Assembly: GCF_036345155.1 (NCBI RefSeq)
Contig: NZ_CP107772.1
Coordinates: forward strand, 4,278,001 to 4,342,000
DNA length: 64,000 nt
Direction of reading: 5' to 3'
Source: Streptomyces sp. NBC_00582
Lineage (GTDB): Bacteria > Actinomycetota > Actinomycetes > Streptomycetales > Streptomycetaceae
Positions 59,692 to 64,000 of this stretch are shown one piece after another. The position numbers and the translations under genes were made by a program. Every line of letters starts with the position of its first letter. Within the stretch, counting starts at the first letter, position 1. The notes under the pieces are model-generated. The model was not told the origin of the DNA and did no database searches. It saw only the letters and a program-made list of their open reading frames with translations.

Positions 59692-61359
59692 TCAGCCCAG
59701 CCGCCCCGCGAGCGTCCGGAACTGCGTCCAGGTGAGGGCCGGCGTGCGCGCGTCCCACAGCTTCTGCGCGGTGGCCCTGAGCGGCATCCGGATCCCGGCG
59801 GCGACCTGTGCCTGCGTCTGGGAGTTCGCCAGGTCGCACCAGACGGAGAAGGCCCCGCCGAGGATCTGGGCGTCGTACCGCGAGGACACGGCGGTCGTCC
59901 CGCGCAGCACGCGCGGGGTCCACTGCTGGTAGATCCGCTGCCCCGTCGGATAGACGAAGGTCTGCGGCTCGCCGAGGACGTAGTACAGGTACTCGTCGTT
60001 GTAGTTGAGCACCTTGCGTCCCGCGCTCAGATAGTCCACCGGCACCCGCGCGCCGATCTCCTTGCCGGTCCAGTAGGCGACCACGAGGTCGGAGGCGGGC
60101 TTCACGCTCGCGTTGCGGAAGAACCCGTCGTTCCAGACCCGCATGGTCCGGTCGTGGGCGCGGACGGTGTCGGCACGGTCGTTGAGCCAGCCGGTCGCGA
60201 GGTCGGCGACGCCCGCGCCCGAGCCGTAGCGCTGCTGCGCGGCGGTGGCGAGCTGCGGGAAGGAGGCGGCCGGGTTCGCCACGGTCAGCGCCTGGTACTC
60301 GTCGCCGCCGAGGTGCCACTGCCCGCCCGGGAAGAGGCCCGCGTACTCGTTCAGCAGGTCGTCGAGCAGCTTCCCGGAGGCGTCCTTGGAGATGTCGATC
60401 GCTCCGCGGGTCGCGACCCCGTTGACATTGCGGAGCTGCAGCTCGGGGTGGGCGGCGAGGACGGCGCCCAAGTGGCCCGGCGAGTCTATTTCGGGGACGA
60501 CGGTGATGTGCCGGGAGGCGGCGAGGTCGACGATGCTCTTGACCTGGGCCTTGGTGAGGTGCTGCGCGGCGACGATCTCGGGATGTGTGTCGGACGCGAT
60601 CCGGAAGGCCTGGTCGTCGGAGAAGTGCAGCCCGAACTCGTTGTACTTCAGGTCGCCCAGCTCACGGATGCGGTCCTCGATCCAGCCCGGCGAGAAGTAC
60701 TTGCGGGCGATGTCGAGCTGGAAGGCGCGCTGCGGCTTGGCCGGCGCGTCCTTCACGACGCCCTCCGGAGCGGTGCCGCCCTTGCGGACCTCCTGCTTCA
60801 GCGTCCGGGTCCCGTAGAACACCCCTGCGTCGGAGGGCCCGGTGACGGTGACCCGCCCGCCGCGCACGGTCATGGTGTACGACTCCGGGTTGCCGCTCCC
60901 GCCGAGCGTCAGCCGCAGATCCCCGGCCCGGTTGTCGCTCTTCTGCCCGGCGTACGCCATCCCCAGCTCACCGGCGATCAGCCGCCCCTCGTCGGCGAGG
61001 CGCGGGTCGCCCACCACCACCCGGTGCCCTGCGGCCGGCCGCCACCCCGGCCCGCGCGCCGCGGTGTGGGTGCGTACGGCCGGGATGGTCCGCGGGGCGG
61101 TGGACAGCGGATAGGTGCGGCTCGGGCTGGGACTGGCGGACGGCGCCGCGACGGCGGACCGCTCCCCGCTCACCGACCCCTGGGCGCTCTGCCGCCCCGC
61201 CACCGCTCCGGTGGGCGCGCTGTCGTCCCCGTCGGAGGCCCACAGCCCCACGCCGACCCCGAGGGCGGCGACCAGCCCGCCGGCTATCAGGGCCCGCAGG
61301 GCGACCTGCTCCCTTGCCTTCTTCCGTGGCGCCGGACGCCGATGCCTGTGCCTGCTCAC
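59692..61359 (-). CDS. Secreted beta-N-acetylhexosaminidase (GH20)
   Basis: A 555-residue enzyme from GTG 61359 (558 from GTG 61368). A lysine/arginine-rich N-terminus and one hydrophobic segment (LIAGGLVAALGVGVGLWA) export or anchor it, followed by a Ser/Pro-rich linker. The GH20b domain is at about 105-205. The GH20 barrel contains FQLDIARKYFSP, FGLHFSDDQAFRI, VVPEIDSPGH and the catalytic Asp-Glu in WHLGGDEYQAL. It hydrolyses terminal N-acetylhexosamines from chitin or wall fragments. No clear DasR site (ACTGGTCTAGACCAGT type) was found upstream. Confidence 0.93.
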   Translation of the reverse strand: MSRHRHRRPAPRKKAREQVALRALIAGGLVAALGVGVGLWASDGDDSAPTGAVAGRQSAQGSVSGERSAVAAPSASPSPSRTYPLSTAPRTIPAVRTHTAARGPGWRPAAGHRVVVGDPRLADEGRLIAGELGMAYAGQKSDNRAGDLRLTLGGSGNPESYTMTVRGGRVTVTGPSDAGVFYGTRTLKQEVRKGGTAPEGVVKDAPAKPQRAFQLDIARKYFSPGWIEDRIRELGDLKYNEFGLHFSDDQAFRIASDTHPEIVAAQHLTKAQVKSIVDLAASRHITVVPEIDSPGHLGAVLAAHPELQLRNVNGVATRGAIDISKDASGKLLDDLLNEYAGLFPGGQWHLGGDEYQALTVANPAASFPQLATAAQQRYGSGAGVADLATGWLNDRADTVRAHDRTMRVWNDGFFRNASVKPASDLVVAYWTGKEIGARVPVDYLSAGRKVLNYNDEYLYYVLGEPQTFVYPTGQRIYQQWTPRVLRGTTAVSSRYDAQILGGAFSVWCDLANSQTQAQVAAGIRMPLRATAQKLWDARTPALTWTQFRTLAGRLG

Positions 61360-61560
61360 CCGCCCCACCGTACGTCGCCCGGGTGACGGAGGCGCGCCGG
61401 GAACGTCACCGAACGCGTCACCGAACGGTCACCGGAGAAGTCCACCAACCGTTCCGAAACTCTCTCGTTCGAGTGAAATTCGGGCAAGCGTCGGACACCG
61501 GATGACCACTCCCGATAACGTTGCCGCACACCTTTCACCGCATCCCCTGCCACACCACAC

Positions 61561-62115
61561 GTGACGCGAGGATCCACGCTGCCTGCGCACCGTCTTCCCC
61601 ACCTCACCGGCCGCCTTCCCATACCGGCGCAGACCCGGACACCCCCGGCCACCCAGGTGGAGAAATTCAACGCCGCCCCCGTCGAAGAGGCCCTCGACGC
61701 CCTCCTGTCCTGCCTGCACAGCCTCTGCTGGGCCCGCAGGATCGCGGACCACCGCCCCTACCCCACGGTCGAGGCCCTCCTGGCCGCATCCGACGAGGCG
61801 ACCTACGACCTGACAGCACCGGACCTGGCCGAAGCCCTGACGGCGGAGTCCCTGCCCACCCTCCCCGAGGGCACCTACGAGGCCGCCCACACCGCTCTCG
61901 ACGCGGCCCACGCCGCCTACGAGGCCCGCTTCGGCCACGTCTTCGTCATCTGCCTCGACGAGGTCCCCCCGAAGGAAGCCCTGGACTTCGCCCTGGAAAG
62001 CATCCGGTCACGATTGACAAACGATCCGGAGGACGAACGGGTAGTGGCGGCGGAAGAACTCCGGCGCCTGGCAAGGGGCCGGCTCATGTCCCACCTGAGG
62101 GGCGCGGGGCTGTAG
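61561..62115 (+). CDS. OHCU decarboxylase-like protein with altered active-site region
   Basis: A 184-residue protein (GTG 61561; GTG 61657 is a possible shorter start). FNAAPVEEALDALLSCLHSL, CWARRIADHRPYPTVEALLA and AAYEARFGHVFVICLDEV follow the 2-oxo-4-hydroxy-4-carboxy-5-ureidoimidazoline decarboxylase fold (uric acid pathway). The usual HPRIG and SxxEQ catalytic segments are missing; the region reads EALTAESLPTLPEGTYEAAH. A catalytic role is therefore doubtful. No uric-acid genes are adjacent. Confidence 0.72.
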   Translation: MTRGSTLPAHRLPHLTGRLPIPAQTRTPPATQVEKFNAAPVEEALDALLSCLHSLCWARRIADHRPYPTVEALLAASDEATYDLTAPDLAEALTAESLPTLPEGTYEAAHTALDAAHAAYEARFGHVFVICLDEVPPKEALDFALESIRSRLTNDPEDERVVAAEELRRLARGRLMSHLRGAGL

Positions 62116-62165
62116 TCCGATATGCGGCTACCGCCGCGTGGGCGCGACCAGCCACAACGAACCCG
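62096..62165. repeat. Dispersed repeat after the OHCU-like gene
   Basis: GGGGCGCGGGGCTGTAG followed by CCGATATGCGGCTACCGC and GTGGGCGCGACCAGCC. It is a variant of the GGGGCGCGGGG element that overlaps the stop codon of the preceding gene. Confidence 0.7.
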
Positions 62166-62368
62166 CACCCGGCACATAACGGCACACCTCCCGACATACG
62201 CCGCACCGCTCACCCATCCGCGTGCCACTTTGATCACACCGGTAGGCCCGCTGTAAGCCCAGCGCCGCGGCGTGGCTACGATGCTGGGGGCCGGTGGACC
62301 GTACCCGGCCGGGCCCGTCCGACAGCACAAGCCGGCAGGCCCCAATCCCCGCTCCCGGAGGGTCTTCC

Positions 62369-62749
62369 GTGCCGGCTGGAACGCTGTACCGCGGCCGGGA
62401 AGGAATGTGGTCCTGGGTGGCTCATCGAGTCACCGGCGTCCTCATCTTCTTCTTCCTGTTCGTACACGTGCTGGACACCGCTCTCGTCCGTGTCTCACCC
62501 GAGGACTACGACAAGGTCGTGGCCACGTACAAGACGCCGATCGTCGCGCTGCTGGAGTACGGCCTCGTCGCCGCCATCCTCTTCCACGCGCTCAACGGCC
62601 TGCGTGTCATCGCCGTCGACTTCTGGTCGAAGGGCCCGCGCTACCAGAAGCAGATGCTCTGGACCGTCGTAGGCGTCTGGGTCGTGCTGATGCTCGGGGC
62701 GATCTACCCCGTCCTCGGCCACGCCGCTCGTGAACTGTTCGGGAGCTGA
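62369..62749 (+). CDS. sdhC: Succinate dehydrogenase cytochrome b556 subunit
   Basis: A 126-residue membrane subunit starting at GTG 62369 (SD GGAGG). LYRGREGMWSWVAHRVTGVL carries the conserved Ser/Arg quinone-site region, and LFVHVLDTALV the heme-ligand histidine. Three TM helices are visible. It is the first gene of an sdhCDA(B) operon that oxidises succinate and feeds menaquinone; sdhD follows after 5 bp. Confidence 0.95.
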   Translation: MPAGTLYRGREGMWSWVAHRVTGVLIFFFLFVHVLDTALVRVSPEDYDKVVATYKTPIVALLEYGLVAAILFHALNGLRVIAVDFWSKGPRYQKQMLWTVVGVWVVLMLGAIYPVLGHAARELFGS

Positions 62750-62754
62750 CACCG

Positions 62755-63237
62755 ATGGCCACCACTGAAACCTCCGCGTCCGGGATCGGCCCCGTCGAGG
62801 GCGGCTCGCTCTACACCGTCGACAACCCGGCGCCCCTCATCGAGGCCCCGCGCAAGCGCACCAAGAAGTCGCCCAGGTCCACCCGGGGCAACTTCGAGAT
62901 GGCCGCCTGGCTGTTCATGCGGCTGTCCGGCATCGTGCTGGTCGTCCTGGTCATCGGCCACCTGCTGATCCAGCTCGTACTGGACGGCGGCGTGTCGAAG
63001 ATCGGCTTCGCGTTCGTGGCCGGTCGCTGGGCGTCCCCGTTCTGGCAGGTCTGGGACCTGCTCATGCTGTGGCTCGCGATGCTGCACGGCGCGAACGGCC
63101 TGCGCACGGTCATCAACGACTACGCGGAGCGCGCGAACACCCGGCTGTGGCTGAAGGGCCTGCTCTACACGGCCACGGTGTTCACCATCCTGCTGGGCAC
63201 GCTGGTGATCTTCACCTTCGACCCGAACATCCGCTAG
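62755..63237 (+). CDS. sdhD: Succinate dehydrogenase membrane anchor subunit
   Basis: A 160-residue protein. The first 45 residues are hydrophilic. Three TM helices follow: WLFMRLSGIVLVVLVIGHLL with the heme-type His, DLLMLWLAMLHGANGLRTVI, and YTATVFTILLGTLVIF. HGANGLRTVINDYAER matches SdhD of actinobacteria. sdhA begins 19 bp downstream. Confidence 0.95.
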   Translation: MATTETSASGIGPVEGGSLYTVDNPAPLIEAPRKRTKKSPRSTRGNFEMAAWLFMRLSGIVLVVLVIGHLLIQLVLDGGVSKIGFAFVAGRWASPFWQVWDLLMLWLAMLHGANGLRTVINDYAERANTRLWLKGLLYTATVFTILLGTLVIFTFDPNIR

Positions 63238-63256
63238 GCACGGGGTTACGAGACTC

Positions 63257-64000
63257 ATGAAGATCCACAAGTACGACACGGTCATCGTCGGCGCCGGCGG
63301 CGCGGGCATGCGCGCGGCCATCGAGTCGACGAAGCGCAGCCGCACCGCGGTGCTCACCAAGCTCTACCCCACCCGCTCCCACACGGGCGCCGCGCAGGGC
63401 GGCATGGCCGCCGCGCTGGCCAACGTGGAGGAGGACAACTGGGAGTGGCACACCTTCGACACGGTCAAGGGCGGTGACTACCTGGTCGACCAGGACGCCG
63501 CCGAGATCCTGGCGAAGGAGGCCATCGACTCCGTCCTCGACCTGGAGAAGATGGGCCTGCCGTTCAACCGCACCCCGGACGGCACCATCGACCAGCGCCG
63601 CTTCGGCGGTCACAGCCGCAACCACGGCGAGGCCCCGGTCCGCCGCTCCTGCTACGCGGCCGACCGCACCGGCCACATGATCCTCCAGACGCTGTACCAG
63701 AACTGCGTGAAGGAGGGCGTGGAGTTCTTCAACGAGTTCTACGTCCTCGACCAGCTCATCACCGAAGAGGACGGCGTCAAGAAGTCCGCCGGTGTGGTCG
63801 CCTACGAGCTGGCCACCGGTGAGATCCACGTCTTCCAGGCGAAGGCCGTCATCTACGCCTCCGGCGGCTGCGGCAAGTTCTTCAAGGTGACGTCGAACGC
63901 GCACACGCTGACCGGTGACGGCCAGGCGGCGGTCTACCGCCGTGGCCTGCCGCTGGAGGACATGGAGTTCTTCCAGTTCCACCCGACCGGCATCTGGCGC
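63257..64000 (+). CDS. sdhA: Succinate dehydrogenase flavoprotein subunit, 3' truncated by the window
   Basis: The first 248 residues of about 584. The FAD-binding N-terminus is DTVIVGAGGAGMRAAIES. The covalent FAD histidine is in TRSHTGAAQGGMAAAL (near residue 42). RRFGGHSRNHGEAPVRRSCY, AVIYASGGCGKFF, GDGQAAVYRRGLPLEDMEFF and QFHPTGIW are characteristic. The open frame runs off the end at base 64000. Confidence 0.97.
   Translation, partial: MKIHKYDTVIVGAGGAGMRAAIESTKRSRTAVLTKLYPTRSHTGAAQGGMAAALANVEEDNWEWHTFDTVKGGDYLVDQDAAEILAKEAIDSVLDLEKMGLPFNRTPDGTIDQRRFGGHSRNHGEAPVRRSCYAADRTGHMILQTLYQNCVKEGVEFFNEFYVLDQLITEEDGVKKSAGVVAYELATGEIHVFQAKAVIYASGGCGKFFKVTSNAHTLTGDGQAAVYRRGLPLEDMEFFQFHPTGIWR

Noticed and set aside
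61490..61520. DasR operator upstream of the GH20 hexosaminidase
   Set aside because: Only a partial match (AGTGGTCATCCGGTGT) to the known palindrome, lacking the central dyad.

Overview
The window is high-GC actinobacterial chromosome and reads as core Streptomyces sequence. Third codon positions are strongly G/C, GTG starts and 4-bp stop/start overlaps are common, and short GGGGCGCGGGGAACTGCGCG-type intergenic repeats recur. From memory, the gene order (phosphomannomutase, deoC, afsQ1/afsQ2/sigQ, add, deoA/cdd, nucleoside ABC transporter, sialic-acid-type wall-glycan genes, sdhCDA) follows the S. coelicolor SCO4916 to SCO4856 interval. I saw no tRNA, rRNA, CRISPR array, prophage or insertion sequence. 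Both ends cut a gene: a phospho-sugar mutase on the left and sdhA on the right.

Layout. (1) 1-29.4 kb is a dispersed nucleoside-salvage region: deoC with an aldehyde dehydrogenase pair, a uridine-kinase-like protein, adenosine deaminase, thymidine phosphorylase, cytidine deaminase, a BMP-type nucleoside ABC importer and two binding lipoproteins. A palindrome, CTACGCGCGTAG or its one-sided variant, lies upstream of each of five nucleoside transcription units, so they look like one local regulon. Inside this region sit the AfsQ1/AfsQ2 two-component system with divergent sigQ and a recognisable AfsQ1 box, VanZ and PspC proteins, a LysR/MFS divergent pair, and an ECF sigma gene overlapping a STAS gene. 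(2) 30.3-48.2 kb is a cell-surface glycan island. It holds an acidic-sugar synthase (NeuB-like, without SAF domain), a CMP-sugar synthetase fused to a HAD phosphatase, two polysialyltransferase-like enzymes, several other glycosyltransferases, GtrA/GtrB-type lipid-sugar proteins, a GT8-pyruvyltransferase fusion, a protein with all main GT29 sialyltransferase motifs, and an acyltransferase. It fits synthesis of a teichulosonic-acid (Kdn-type) or polydiglycosyl-phosphate wall polymer. (3) 48.2-64 kb holds a TetR/FAD-monooxygenase pair with two operators, an orphan B12-mutase catalytic subunit, an L,D-transpeptidase, two consecutive ECF sigma/single-TM protein modules, small paralogous hypotheticals, a secreted GH20 hexosaminidase, and the start of the succinate dehydrogenase operon.

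Non-coding structure is unusually rich: a 28-bp tandem array, a 73-bp tandem array, an 84-bp duplication of a gene's 3' end, a 600-bp mosaic repeat inside the glycan island, roughly 100-bp repeats near 58.7 kb, and several perfect hairpin terminators.
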